NCBI GenBank assembly: GCA_012274445.1
Contig: JAAROD010000026.1
Location: 1,054,001 to 1,118,000 of the forward strand
DNA length: 64,000 bases
Source: Sclerotiophoma versabilis
Taxonomy: Eukaryota > Ascomycota > Dothideomycetes > Pleosporales > Didymellaceae
Reading direction: 5' to 3'
The translations under genes were made by a program, and so were the position numbers. The notes under the pieces were generated by a model. It was not told the DNA's origin and did no database searches. It saw only the letters and a list, made by a program, of their open reading frames with translations. Shown one piece after another: positions 9,380 to 21,310 of this stretch. Position 1 is the first letter of the stretch. Every line of letters starts with the position of its first letter.

Positions 9380-12300
9380 TTTCCTTTCTACTCTTCGGAG
9401 TTGTTTGGGTGTGTAAAACTGCATTGGTTTAGCGCTATTGGCGTTTGGGAAGTGGAGCGTTGAATTACATATTTGTTGTAGATTAACATATGACCATTGC
9501 CCTTTGCTTGCTTATCTAATGTTTCATGCTTCGGGGAGAAGTGCCATTATATCTTCAATCGACTTCTAGCTATATAGTCTGTTGACGAGGCAATGCGACC
9601 GAAATACACCAATAGCCTCTCAATCTGCAACCAATAGCGAGTGTGTGACTTCTCGCCACGACTATCTTCAGAGGGAAGTACGGTAAGGATGATAAAACCG
9701 AAGCTAGTGCCGTAGGCGATACAGAAGTTGAGTGTTCAGTAAATTTCAAGTTCATCACAAACAGCGCAGTCAGTGCAAAGCTGGTAAATAACAGCGCTGC
9801 AGGTTCAAGTTTGCATTCGAGATTGACATCGGATGCACAGTCTGCAGCGGAGCCGCAAAGCGACGCCTTACGCCAGCGTCTATTGATTTTGCGGATGAAG
9901 CTAAGCAAGACTGAACCGCCTGCGCGCATCGCTGTGCCGAACTCCGCGTTTCTAGCCCTACAGTCTCCTCTCCTGCACGGATCATCACCCTGCAGCCTGG
10001 CAACAAGGGACGCAATGGGGCATGAACCAATAAAAATGTTCGGTTGGCTGTCGAACCTGGTCTCGCCTATATCACGGAAGGAACGCTAACGATGCAGTCA
10101 AGGAAGGAGACTGTATCGTGCACGCCGCGGAACCCTGGTCATTTCCACCTCACTTGGCGTCTGCATGGATTCATATGCCAATTAGTCTCTCAAATAATGA
10201 TCAATGACTTACTAAAGCAAACAGACCTATGCGGCGGGCTTAGCCCTTGTTGACACCTTGGCTGTCTACGTCTGTCAATGCGTAGGGTAGGACAAGCTGG
10301 CGTGCGCGATGACAATCAGGAAGTGTTTCATCCGGGACACGGTCCGCTGCCGAACATACTGCTCCCTCTGCTGCGGGTGTGACCCAGGGCTGTCGCACAG
10401 CTGCAAGTACCACGGATTCTGCGCTGCAATTCCCCAACCGAAGCATTTCTCCGTGCGCCTGCCCGATTCGACGCGTTCGTGACTCACTGCCACTGGACAA
10501 CCTTTGCCCTTCCAGCCCCCCCATTAGTTTATCTGGAAGTTGAGTAGCCTGGGGGTGATTTCAATCCTTCGATGCAAGAGACAACCTGTAGATGAAGGCA
10601 AGTGTTGAGATCGCTAGCATGGTGAGCTATCGCTTTTGGACCGTAGTCCACTGACTACTCCGAACTCTCACTTGGAAATGTCGAGCAGGTGATAGATAGG
10701 TGCAGGTGTGGGTACCTTGCAGCTGTAGTACAAGCGCGAAATTCCCAGTCCTGCGAAGCTGTGGTAGGTGATAGGAGCAACTACCTTCGGATTATCTTGG
10801 CGACTTAACCGGTAGCACATAGACGTCGTGGACGTTGGAAGCTGTAACGGTGCAAAAATTCCTAGATGAGTGAACGACGCATCTCGTCTTGCTATAGGGA
10901 CTCCTCACCCTTCGCCCGTAGTGTTGGACTCATCCTTGTCATGACAGGGGATAGCGGTTGTTGTGAAATTCGCGAGCGTTAACGAGAAACAAAGCATTTC
11001 GTACTATCCATAATTTTTCTTGAGATGAGTTCAGTATTCCACAGTGTTCTCGCATGTTCTCTGCCACTGTGCTCATGAGCAACGTGGAACGCACAGCCAG
11101 GCCGCGCCACAATCCTCCTGTCGTGGTGCCCCTGCTATTCAGCCAGTCACATCACTTGACACCCACACGTAATCATAATCGCCGACCATCTCGGTATCTG
11201 TCGACAAACCGCTTTTAAGGATGTTTCAAGACGAGCCGCGCTGTCGATTCTTGCTTCAAGAGTTATTGCCTGCCAATCGTCATCCCTGCCTGTATGATAC
11301 ATTGAAATTTGTTCTTACCATGATGCAGCGGCGCGAATAATGCAGCTGGATGAATTGACGGGACGCGATCTAAGGTATCGTCCCGGGGAAGCTATTCCGC
11401 GAACATGGACTATGCTGTTTGAGTAAATGGCCCAATGAATGACAGGTATGACAAGTCAAGCCTCTACTGTGCTGTAGGAACTTATCCATGTGCACGAAGT
11501 TATGCAGCCCACTACTCCCTCGAGCATCACTGTTCACACAAGTCATATTCAGTATCGGAAGGAGTGCACAACGTTGAGAGTACGTGATTCAATTTCTTCA
11601 AACGTAAGATGGAAAGTGCTACCACACCTACATCATGATTGATCCGCTGCCAGATGCTTACACTGATCGCATTTGAACATTCATGTGCGAACAATCGAAC
11701 AACACAACTGCGCGACAACATTTGATTAGCAGTTGAACTCGTCTAACCATGAGATCCGCGGATAGAGCCGTAGTTGCCGCCGGAATACTTCCTAGTACTT
11801 GCCCTGATAATTGCGCCAATGTTTCGGGGGCGTTCTGTCAGATTCTCTCGCGCTATGGCGTAAGGTCCTTCATGCAGTGTTGCAAAGTTTCGCCGCATCT
11901 ATTGGCTATTGTGTTGAGACTGACCGCTGTTTTATCGACCCTTCATTCTGTAAACATTGCGCATGTGCACTCATTATCTATGCACTCATTGTCTTGACCG
12001 GTTGATGAAAAAAAAAGTGAGCGGGAATAAGAAACCTTGTTAGAGAGAGTCAAAGAGGAGGCTGGAATCGAGTAGAACGCCTGATAAATATTGGAAGCCC
12101 GTTGTTGAGTAGCAGTTGCTGTCACTAGGGGGTGCAAAGCTTCATGCTCGCTCGGTTAGATGGTGTTGTTGAGTGAATTCGCCCCATGCAGGGCGAAGTA
12201 AGATTGGAGAGAGGGCTCCAATACAGACGCACAGTGCTCTCGATTCGATATTGAAGATTCCTGAGCCCGAAGCATGGTCATTGTTACACGATATGCAATC

Positions 12301-13443
12301 TTCCAGCCTAATGGGATTGAGTAGACTGCGACATGCCTTGAGGTGACAGGTCATCTCGTCCCTGAGACGTACGAATCTGCTGCCTGCTTCTCTGAAAGTA
12401 GCTTGGGCTTGAAGCCAGCTGCTTTTCGCCTAGACCTAGCTACCGTCGCTGACCCTCAGTTCTATCATAAACCTGCCGACTGCTGCGATACTGAAGGCTT
12501 TTCGATAGTATGTGAATTAGCAGCTCTTCAAGACTACAAGTTTTACATACAGCAATGTCAGTAAACCCTCTGTGTCATTTTCGTTTACTATATAACCAAC
12601 TGCTCGCTGCACAGACAAAACAAGGCGTGGCCCTTCCGAGAACGGATAAGCCCACTGTACCCATCAAAATGGAAGGACCGAAACAAAAGAACGGCAGCCT
12701 CGTCGAAGGTATTGATCTCCAACTCAACAGTGGTTTGGCTGACTTCGACAGACGCGCACCCGCCATCAACGACTATCACCTTACCAGCCGAGGCCAAACC
12801 AACCTACCCCTCGAACCTTCCGGGATACAAACATGACAAGCCATGGTGGGAGGGACGAAACGAAGGGTCGAAAGTGTCCGGGCAGACGAAGATTAAAGTC
12901 CAAGAAGGCAAGGATAATGCAAAGACAGTGGGTGACAAGGTCGTGGCAGGAGTCATGTCCAATGCTCTTGTACTCAGGAAGTAAAAGTCTGCACAGTCAA
13001 TGCACTTCAAGGTGGCAATGTGTTGTGTACGGAAGCGCAAGTTAAGAAGCTACATGAAGCAAGAAGACACTGGCTTCGGGGGGCCTTAGTTCGATTGGTG
13101 TGTGGCACGCTATCATCACGCCAGAACGCCCTTGGTGAGTTCTACGAGACGCTGTACGACTAAAATGTAGATACCTAGCGGTCGAATGGAGTTATTTGGT
13201 GATGTGTGCCAGTATTCCGAGGGTGAAGTGGACTTCACGCACACTCAACGCTCTGAGCAAATAGCTCGGGCGATTCTCGACATCGACCCCTAGCCGGCAG
13301 CCACAATCTCGATACTAGCTCTTTCACCTAGATCAATGCAGTATCCGATCATCTGACTAATTTTAAACAATACTCGTCGACAATTAGAGCGAGAAAATCC
13401 AATCAAGCGAGGAATCTCTCACCTAGCTCCCAGAAGCCACGCG
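9380..13443. other. 4-kb gene-poor stretch
   Basis: I could assemble no convincing gene on either strand. Open stretches are all under 120 codons and overlap in several frames (e.g. 9570-9929 minus, 12555-12836 plus), with no signal peptide, domain motif or clean splice-joined frame. Base composition looks moderate, not strongly AT-rich, so it is not an obvious RIP-killed element. Confidence 0.45.
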
Positions 13444-13869
13444 TTGGATATCAACCCCGCCAACATCCCTACTTCAAATACAACACTGCTTCGCCTACAG
13501 GCTTTCATCCCACTCCACTTGCAAAGATGGCGACTCACCTTCCGTCTCAATCCCCACAAAAGCCCTGCGCACCGAAAAACCCTCTATTTCCATCACCACC
13601 TGCAAGTCCCGCCCTTAAAGCTGGTATCCAACGCCAAACCCAGCGATACAGAAAATCTACCAGAAAATTTCTCCCTGCTTCCGCATGAGACAGTAAATCT
13701 CATCATCCGCATCCACCCCCTTTACCCCTCAAAAGCCACACTCTCCCAGGGTGTCGTAGAAACAGCGCATCCCCATCAAAGATGTTCCTCACCAGAATCC
13801 GTTGCTAGGACATCATTCCTGGAAGTCATGCATATTCACCACCGCTTCACGACAGCATATGAGGACTGA
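13444..13869 (+). other. Unassigned 141-codon open stretch, possibly a gene relic
   Basis: The stretch is open for 141 codons but its first codon is TTG, not ATG, and no intron joins it to an ATG. Residues about 60-95 (around NLPENFSLLPHETVNL) have a composition resembling a small fungal family with a 'fLLpPgesv'-type phrase. I cannot confirm any homology. An adjacent frame is also briefly open here, as expected if a frameshift has broken an older gene. It may equally be chance. Confidence 0.2.
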
Positions 13870-14713
13870 AGCTAGGCTATACACAACTAGACTACGCAGC
13901 TTCGTCGCGGAGATGGACGTGTCGAAGCGGGGAATATCGATGATGGAATGAGATGTCAATGCTGAAACGAGATGTTACTGCTGAAATAAACGCAGAGTGT
14001 GAAAGGAGGGTGATGTGGTTTTGGGAGGAAGTAGAGATTGATGTGAGAGTATAGAGCGCGAGATAGCGCGGCAAGGAGATTCAAGGCGTGGGCTTGTTGA
14101 GAGAGAGAAGGAGAGTCGAGAGTCGAGATGTTGAGGACTGGTAAGGAGAAGATGAGTGTAATGAGAGATGGGGGACGGGAGATGAAGTGGTGTTGGGGAG
14201 GACAGAAGTGGGGATTAAGTTGGGGCGGGAGGGATGCGGGGGTGGAGCTGTGGAGGTTTGTTGGCTATGGACCACGGAGACTCATGCGGTTCTGGTGTAT
14301 ATACCGGAGCGGACTTGGAAAGGCTTGAGAGATTTGGAAAAGGGAGGATAGTGATGAGTTCAACGAAGAGTAGCAGTTGTTGTTTCCTGCAGGACGCTAG
14401 CGCTGATGTCGCCCGCCGGCATCGCCTTCCGTCGGAAACCTCACCCCACATCCACCACTCCACTATTCCCGGATCAATCCAAACAGCACTTGACGTCTCG
14501 CTCCCTGTAAACGTCCCACAGATCATTCGATTACCGCGTAGTTGCGGCTTTGCCTTGAGCTAGGCTTCCACGAGCGATATCGGCACCGGACCTAACAAGC
14601 TCCAACAAGTACAAAGTAGCAAGTCACTCCGAGCATACATAAACAACGTCAAGCCACAAAGATCAAAGCCACACCTCACTCCTCTGTTCCTCACACCCTT
14701 AGCATCCGTCGAA
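13870..14713. other. Intergenic, purine-rich on the + strand
   Basis: Between about 14040 and 14360 the plus strand is strongly purine-rich (many GAGA/GGAG runs), so the complementary strand is a long pyrimidine tract. No gene motif. The last 150 bp form the leader of the following plus-strand gene. Confidence 0.45.
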
Positions 14714-15805
14714 ATGACGTTTTCAATTCTCTCGGATAACGACGTGAAGTCCATCCTCTCCTCGCTCTCCAAGGAAGATGTATCACAAGTCGCAGACGCC
14801 TTCATCCAATCCCTCGTCCAATACTCCTGCCACAACGAAGCCCAATACCAGCCGGAACGCGCCGTAATCAAGCGCGGCACGCAAAGCAGCCTCTTCATGC
14901 CCGCAACAACACCCGCGCACATCGGCGTCAAAATCGTGGGCATTTCGCCCGCCAAACCCGCATCTGCAGATGAAAAGCCCAAGCCGGGACTGCAAGCCAC
15001 ACTAACGATTTGCAACGCCGAGGGCAGAGCTGTGGGCGTGCTCAATGCGGCGGAGATTACTGCCTTCCGCACCGCGCTGGGGAGTATGCTGTTGTACAGG
15101 GTGCGCAGGCGGACGGGGAGGATTCTTGTTTTCGGCGCGGGCGCGCAGGCGCGGTGGCATATTCGACTCGCGCTGCTTCTGCGCGGGGACGAAATCAGGA
15201 CCATCACCGTTGTGAATCGCAGTCGTGCGCGTACTGAGGAGTTGATTCAGAGTCTGCGCGAGACCGGCGTGCCGTCGCATGTGCATCTGGATGTCTTCGT
15301 TGAGGGCCAGAGTTTGGAAGATGCCGTCGTCGATGCAGATGTTATCTTCACCGGCGTGCCGTCGACTTCTCCCCTCTTTCCGGCTTCGTATCTTACTTCT
15401 GAAAATGCACGGAAGAAGGCTCGGTATATCGCTGCTATTGGCAGCTATAGACTCGATATGCAGGAGCTTGACCCGCAGCTGCTAAAAAATATTGCAGATC
15501 CCGCTGGCGTATTCAAGGAGCAGGTCTGGCAGGCTAAGGTTGCAGTTGACAGCGCCGAGGGCTGTCTCGCGGAGGCAGGCGAGCTGGACAAGGCGGGGAT
15601 CACGAAGGAGGGGATGCTGGAAGTGGGCGCGATCCAAGACCTGCGAGCGGATGGAGGGAGTCCAGAGGGACTAGAGAAGTGGCTCGAGGAGGGGTTCGTG
15701 GTGTACAAGAGCGTCGGAGTGGGAATCATGGACATTGCGATTGGAAGCAAGTTGCTGGAGTTGGCTCAGTCGAAAGGGAAGGGCGTGCATCTGGATGACT
15801 TTTAG
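14714..15805 (+). CDS. Ornithine cyclodeaminase/mu-crystallin family protein, 363 aa
   Basis: Single exon, full length for the family (about 320-370 aa). The NAD(P)-binding Rossmann motif FGAGAQARWH lies at about 140-149. Upstream, VKIVG (72-76) and the ITAFRTAL block (115-122) carry the Lys and Arg that contact the substrate carboxylate in family members, and VDADVIFTGVPST forms the usual second nucleotide-side strand. Members include ornithine cyclodeaminase, alanine dehydrogenase, ketimine reductase (mu-crystallin) and enzymes of opine or siderophore-precursor synthesis, so the reaction cannot be fixed from sequence. It is convergent with the phenol monooxygenase-like gene, stop codons only 39 bp apart. 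Long minus-strand frames inside (e.g. 14560-15207) are shadows. Confidence 0.9.
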   Translation: MTFSILSDNDVKSILSSLSKEDVSQVADAFIQSLVQYSCHNEAQYQPERAVIKRGTQSSLFMPATTPAHIGVKIVGISPAKPASADEKPKPGLQATLTICNAEGRAVGVLNAAEITAFRTALGSMLLYRVRRRTGRILVFGAGAQARWHIRLALLLRGDEIRTITVVNRSRARTEELIQSLRETGVPSHVHLDVFVEGQSLEDAVVDADVIFTGVPSTSPLFPASYLTSENARKKARYIAAIGSYRLDMQELDPQLLKNIADPAGVFKEQVWQAKVAVDSAEGCLAEAGELDKAGITKEGMLEVGAIQDLRADGGSPEGLEKWLEEGFVVYKSVGVGIMDIAIGSKLLELAQSKGKGVHLDDF

Positions 15806-15844
15806 ACTTTACATGCAATCTGGGCACGCGTGGTAAGCTGGAGC

Positions 15845-17797
15845 TCACTGCGTGCTGCCCCCATTCACTGCACGCTTGTGCTGCTCCAGCAAACACCCCT
15901 CAAAAAACCTCTCCACGCCCGCCCCATCGTCCAAACGCATCACTTTCGCAACATACTGATCCGGCCTCACAATCACAACCGCGCCTTCCTCGGCATCAAC
16001 GCCATACCGCTGATACGCGTGCCCATGTCCAGCATTACAGTGCTCATCATCAACATACGTCTTATGCAGATCCTTGATCCCCCACTTCCCCGTCTCCGGA
16101 CTGAAAACGTCAGGAACTATACTCTGCTCTATATCTTCAAATCGCATGCTCAGGACGAGAAGAGGTTCAATGACGCTATCCGGATACGACGACGTAGGCG
16201 TGAAGCGTTTCATGACCCATGCAAGCAGTGCCACAAACTGGACTTGTCAGCACCGAGAACAACCACGCAGTGAACAAGTACTTACATGATCTAGCCTTTC
16301 TCTACTATCTTTCGTTGTTGTTGTTTTTTCTTGTGTCTGGGTGCGAGAGATATTGCCCGCAAAGACAACTACACGCCACCGCCCATCGCTCCGGCACACG
16401 CTCTGTAACTGCACCGGCCTCGCGTCGCAGAACCGCACCACCTGCGCGCTGGGAAATCGCATGCCGACACGTACTCCCGTTGCAACACCTTCGTCGCTGT
16501 GCGCTAGATTAGTGATAACCGAGTCCTCATACCGCGCCGTGAAGCCCGCCATATACCTCCCACTTTTGGTGAAATACCGCGCAAACTCGCCTTCGGTCTC
16601 CTCCTTCCTGCTGAAAAGCGCGCTTAACTCGCGGTCAAACGCAATCAGATCGGCGGCGGTTTTACTGCGCTCGTCGACGTATGTGCGCAGCACAGAAGGC
16701 GGGGAGAGGTGCGATAGGACACTGCCCAGTTTCCAGCCGAGATTGTATCCGTCCTGTAGACTGACGTTCATGCCCTGGCCGGCCTTGGGAGAGTGCGTGT
16801 GGCACGCGTCGCCGGTGAGGAAGATGCGGTGGTGAGCGTGGAAAGCAGAGGCGAGGCGCTGGCCGATGGCGTATGCGCTCCACCAGAACGTCTCGGCGAA
16901 CTCGATGCGATGCGGGGCGAAGATTTTGCGTGCTGCGTTTTGCAGCTCTTCGAGTTTGACATCCTGCGGGCGCGACCCGGACGGCAGCTGGATGTAGAAG
17001 CGTACCAGCGAGCCGCCTTCGCGCGGGATGATGAGCAGGTTTCCCGAGGATGAGTGGATGGTGCATTTGCGTCTGATGTCGGGGAAGGTGGTGAGAGGGT
17101 AGATGTCCATGACACCCCAGATGGTGTCGGTGGAGTCGCCGAGCATGCGGTAGTTGAGAGAGCGGCGGACAGTTGAGTGGGCGCCGTCGCAGCCCTGTCT
17201 ATGTTAACATTCACAGTCACTCACGATATCTAGTCAAAATATGAAGGAGTGGCTTACCAAGACGTACTTTGCCTCCCAGACTTCTTCCCTGTCGTGTTTG
17301 GATGCAGAGACACGGACGCAGTGTGCATCTGGGTCAGTGACGTTGTCTGGGTCGACTTCAATACCTTTCACAGTCCAGCCGTACTCGATCCCGTTAGCGC
17401 TTCCTTCTTCCCAGACTCCTTTCTCTCTCATGATCTTCTCCATCTTGCCCAGCATCAGCCCGTTCATCCGCGCCTGGTTTAGTATAACATGCGGCAAATG
17501 ACTCAATCCCTTCTCTGTATCAATGCTCCTGCTCTTCCTCTTGATGCCGCCCTCATCGTCGACTCCCCAGAAACACACTTCATAGATGTGATAAGCCTCC
17601 CTCAGGAGGTCTTCGGCAAGCCCAAAGGAGTCGTAGATCTCTACGGTGCGGACTTGGACACCATCTGCTTGTCCGATCTCGAGGGGTCCGGAGCGCCGTT
17701 CTAGGATGGTGAAAGGGATGCCGTAGATGGCGAGCCAGGTTGCTGCAAAGATACCAGCTGAGCCAGAACCTACAATCAGAACATCTGTCTTTGGCAT
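15845..17797 (-). CDS. FAD-dependent aromatic monooxygenase, phenol 2-monooxygenase-like, 613 aa
   Basis: Flavoprotein hydroxylase of the PheA/TfdB group, adding one oxygen to a phenolic ring with NAD(P)H. Exons: 17797-17258, 17194-16286 and 16237-15845; introns of 63 and 48 nt are in frame. The ATG at 17797 (MPKTDVLIVGSGSAG) puts the dinucleotide-binding motif at residues 9-15, as in relatives; an in-frame ATG 19 codons upstream is less likely. The DG motif (GCDGAHSTVRR) is at about 181-191, and the FAD ribityl-binding GD motif with GDACHTHSPKAGQGMN at about 308-323. The C-terminal thioredoxin-like domain typical of phenol hydroxylases is present (exon 3, ending near YGVD...VVIVRPDQYV). Its tail nearly touches the convergent cyclodeaminase-like gene; co-function is possible but unproven. 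Confidence 0.88.
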
Positions 17798-17945
17798 GTT
17801 AGACCTGATCTCTCTCGGGTGTTTGAGGATGCGATGAAGAGAACAGCTAGACAAGCAGTAGGCTGGCGGTCAGCTCTAACGGTATTGTTGTGAAAAGTGA
17901 ATCTGTCTGATCGCTGTTTTGTCTGTAATTCGCGTGTCAGACACG

Positions 17946-17954
17946 TTATATATA
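17946..17954 (-). promoter_or_regulatory. Possible TATA box of the phenol monooxygenase-like gene
   Basis: On the minus strand the interval reads TATATATAA, about 150 bp upstream of the chosen start codon at 17797. Position and sequence fit a TATA element; nothing else supports it. Confidence 0.35.
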
Positions 17955-18345
17955 CATTTTAGGAAATCAAAGCCATGATGCTGTGGTGTAAGATCGACTC
18001 GGACCGGCTCCGGACTGATGGCGGGGAGCGTCCGCTAGTGTGCATTGAACGGCTGCAAGTGCGGGAAGCCGAGCGCCGATTTGCGACGGCAGACATGTAC
18101 GTTCGTAATTGCGTTGCTAAATTCCGGTTATTGCGGATGCTGGCGGGTGCTGTAGACGGCTGCTGAATTCGGTAGCTGTGTGTTGTGAGTGAGTGCTGCG
18201 CAAAGGAAAATGCAGGCAATGCTGCTTGGTATGTACGGAGAATCAAGACTTGACATGGTAAACTTGTGATGTGCTAGTTATTGCTAAGATGATCGTCTAG
18301 TAGTGTTGTACATGTATTGCTGCACGATAGAGATACTGTACGCAC

Positions 18346-19213
18346 TCACTCGAACATGATCCTCTTGCCCTTGAGCAGCGTACCTCCCAGCAGCTTGCCG
18401 ACCGCATATCCAATGTACGCGCCTGTGACGATGGTGACGGGCCACTTCTGCCACTCGCGGTCCCTGTAGCAAGTGAGTACGCTTACCACGAGCAATTGCA
18501 AAGCAGACTTACCAATCCAAGGGAATAGGCACGGCACCCAGCCAAGCACCCAACACGGTGCCAATCAAGCCCCCGTACACCTCATCAATAGGCAGCAGAA
18601 GCGCCACAACCTCTCTCCATGTCTCGCCGTTGACTCCGTGTACGTAGACCAGCGGCAGGGTGCCCAGCACGGCGATGTGCGCGCCGGCCAAAAGGGTGTG
18701 CGTGTGGTGGGTCGTCACCGGGGCGCCGAACAGGACCAGCATTGCGGTGAGGAGGGGCGTCGAGGCCAGGGCTGTGAGCAGGAGGGAGAGGAATGCCGGC
18801 TGTGCAGGGTGTCAGTGGGCTCCTTCCTGTTCTCTGCCCAAAACAAGCGTGTTTCAACGTACCACAATCGTGCCGTTGATGCCCTTCTCGATCTTGCCAG
18901 GCGCCGCTTTCTTCTTGTCGCCGGACTTCTGCTTCTTGGCCTGGGGAGTGCTGCTCGTACCGCTTGTCGGCGGCAGGCACGCAGCCACATATGCGACCTG
19001 CAGAACCGCCAGCGGGAGCAGCGTGCCGAGGAGTGCGGGCACGGGGTCGGCGACGACGTCATTGAACTTGTAGGCGTACAGCGAGAGGACCAGGATGGGG
19101 TGCATGTGCGTGTAGATGCGCGCGACGTCCGAGTTCAGAGGCTCAATGGGCGTCGCGGGCGTTGCCGGCGCTTTGGGTGCTGGGGCAGCGGGGATGCCGG
19201 TTGCGCTGGCCAT
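18346..19213 (-). CDS. GPI11: GPI11/PIG-F-like subunit of GPI ethanolamine-phosphate transfer, 251 aa
   Basis: Polytopic ER membrane protein that partners the GPI ethanolamine phosphate transferases in late GPI-anchor assembly. Exons: 19213 to about 18863, 18799-18513 and 18463-18346; introns of about 63 and 49 nt, with the Trp codon split at the second junction. The joined product has six or so hydrophobic segments, a Lys-rich cytosolic loop (KKQKSGDKKKAAPGK) in its middle, and the C-terminal family features LLPIDEVYGGLIGTVLGAWLGA, IPLDWDREWQKWP and GxxxGK near the end. The ATG at 19213 is the first in frame, although the frame stays open about 70 codons further upstream without an ATG. Its stop codon lies about 0.4 kb from nothing recognisable; translin follows head-to-tail upstream. 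Confidence 0.88.
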
Positions 19214-19242
19214 TGTGGACAACGCGGGGCTCGCAGAGAATG

Positions 19243-19278
19243 CCGTGAGAGCCGTGAGAGCCGTGAGAGCTGTGAGAG
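19243..19278. repeat. Four tandem 9-bp units upstream of GPI11
   Basis: Four consecutive copies of CCGTGAGAG (the last copy starting CT) lie 30-65 bp upstream of the GPI11 start codon. Read on the minus strand in frame with GPI11 they encode repeated Ala-Leu-Thr, but no ATG precedes them, so they are probably leader sequence. Confidence 0.7.
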
Positions 19279-19594
19279 CTGCTTGAGAGGTCAATGGCCT
19301 GGTGAGAAGTCGTGGGAGAGTCAAAGGAGTGGAAGTGGCCCCCGGCCGTGTCGCTGTTGTTTTGGTGTTGATGTCAAAGTTTTGGACATGCTGTCCGTGC
19401 AGGCTGACGTCTAGCGCGAGCAATCCCCGAGCACCTCAATGGTTCCACCATATCCTTGCAAAGAGAAGCCAGGGTGTTGAAATTCCAACATGAATTCGTG
19501 GCTCTGGTAGAGACAAATCATCTTTTGGCAACTACTCTCTAGTGGCCGCCATCTCTGCGATGCGTTCCTGTGAAAGCCCTACCACCTACTACTC

Positions 19595-20613
19595 CTACTC
19601 CTTCTTTGGCAGCAGGTTCCTCAGCGACAGATCGTACACAACATCCTCCACGTCCTTGACCCTGTACTTCAGCCCGTCACCACGGCGGCGCAAGCTGTCG
19701 TTCTTCAGGTTCAAAATCTGGAAGCCAGCAAACAAGTCCTTGACGAACTGGTTGATCAGAAGGGGACGCTCGTAGTCGCCGAGAGTGACGGCATTGCGTG
19801 CAAGACGAGTCTGTGGCTGTTAGCGAAGTAGTCTAGATAAGGATATTAGGCTCGCGTACCAGCTCTTCTACGAGCGAGATGAGAGACTGCAGGTATTCCT
19901 CGAGCGTGAGGTGGAACTCGTCTCGCTCTTTGAGGTTGACGGGGACTGTAATCATGTTAGTCATTTTTTTTTTCATGATGTGCTAGCAATCGCCTACTCT
20001 TCAGAATCTCGCCCAGCTCTTCGATAGTGAGCAGCCTTCCAGCCTTGATCTCGCCTCCATCATACTTGTAGCCGCCCAGCCAGCCCCAAAAGAGAAGCCC
20101 TTCTACCTGCCGAATTGTTAGTGGCACGCATCAATCAAACACATAGGTGACGCACCGCGCTCTGCATCTGACGAGACCACATGTTGTTGAACTTGTAGTA
20201 TGGCAGCTTCGACGCCGCCTGTGACAGCTTCGAGACATCGTCGACGACGGTGTTGATAGCCTCTTCTGCAGCCTTGAGCACTTCAGGAACTGTACAGTCG
20301 TTAGCAGCTGCTTATTCGCGTGGCTGATGAGCGACTCACGGTTGTCGACCGAGGTTGAGTGTGCTCTCGACAGTACAAACGAGACATTGCGGTCTGGTAT
20401 GGGTTAGCTGGTGTTGACCCACCCATTCGCGACGCCTTACTGTGCTTCTCGAGTGCTTGGATGATGTCTTTGAGCTCCTGTCGCGTTATGAGTGCGTGTT
20501 CACGTGCAGCTTGCGGGGCGACCTCTCACATCACGGACAGCTGTGTCCTCGTCGACGCGTGCCTGAAGGTCCTGAAAAATGGCCGGATCGACCATGCCTG
20601 ATTGCGATGCCAT
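19595..20613 (-). CDS. Translin family nucleic-acid-binding protein, 239 aa
   Basis: Translin forms ring-shaped octamers, alone or with TRAX, that bind and process RNA or single-stranded DNA. Seven exons on the minus strand: 20613-20530, 20477-20441, 20393-20340, 20289-20156, 20106-19998, 19945-19860 and 19810-19595. All six introns are about 46-54 nt with GT-AG ends, and the joined frame has no stop. The product is alpha-helical and ends with the family's conserved C-terminal block: LTRLARNAVTLGDYERP, then NLKNDSLRRRGDGLKY and VEDVVYDLSLR. The length matches other translins (about 230 aa). The high intron count hid the gene from simple frame scanning; only its first and last exons give long frames. 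A TRAX gene is not seen in this window. Confidence 0.9.
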
Positions 20614-21310
20614 TGTGAATGTGCGGGTAGGATACTTTTCGGTCAGAAAACGGTCGTCGCAGGTGAAGTTGGTGTTTGTTTGGGGCAGCAAACAGCGACG
20701 AAAATTTGTGCTCAACTTGCTCGCAACGTCACGACTTCAGGATGGGCAGACACTCATCGTACGACAATTCGATTCTATTGACATGTTCGCTTGCTCGCTA
20801 CGGAAAAGTCTACGGTGTGCACAGAAGCTCTCTTACGCCCAGCATGCAGGCACGATCGTTGGCGTACATCCAGGCAGGCAAACATTCTACAGCTCACCCG
20901 GCTCCGAAACGCGGGCAGGGGCAGAAGCTCCTTGACCACGTGACAGCCTACACTACTAAACACAAAGCAGCAGTTGCACCCTTAGAGGCCAGCGGGCAGG
21001 CCGGATCTAGCGCTATATTAATGGAACATAGCGTTTACCGAAGAAACTGCTCAGTCTTAGTCCGCTTACAGAGCGAGGCGGATCCAGAGGACCAGACACT
21101 TATCTTGATTTAAAGATCCTAGCTGAAATTGATCGTCCCACCATCTGCAAGCCATTTCTACTAGAACTAACAGCACACAACGTCAAGAGGCGGATTAGCC
21201 TGGGCCTTGTACTAATGCGCCAGAATTATGATATCCGTGAGTTATTGAGGAGTTCGCATAAAACTTTGCTATGTTAGAGTATAGTTCAAAGAGAAGTAAG
21301 TCTAACTCTA
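20614..21310. other. Intergenic between translin and the DNA transposon
   Basis: Short frames only. The last 200 bp become AT-rich and contain many TpA steps, matching the edge of the RIP-affected island that starts with the transposon. Confidence 0.45.

Noticed and set aside
9570..13040. Several frames of 60-119 codons in the gene-poor region
   Set aside because: None has a motif or a clean splice partner; expected by chance at this density.
14560..15207. 215-codon minus-strand frame
   Set aside because: Antisense to the cyclodeaminase-like gene, which has intact motifs.
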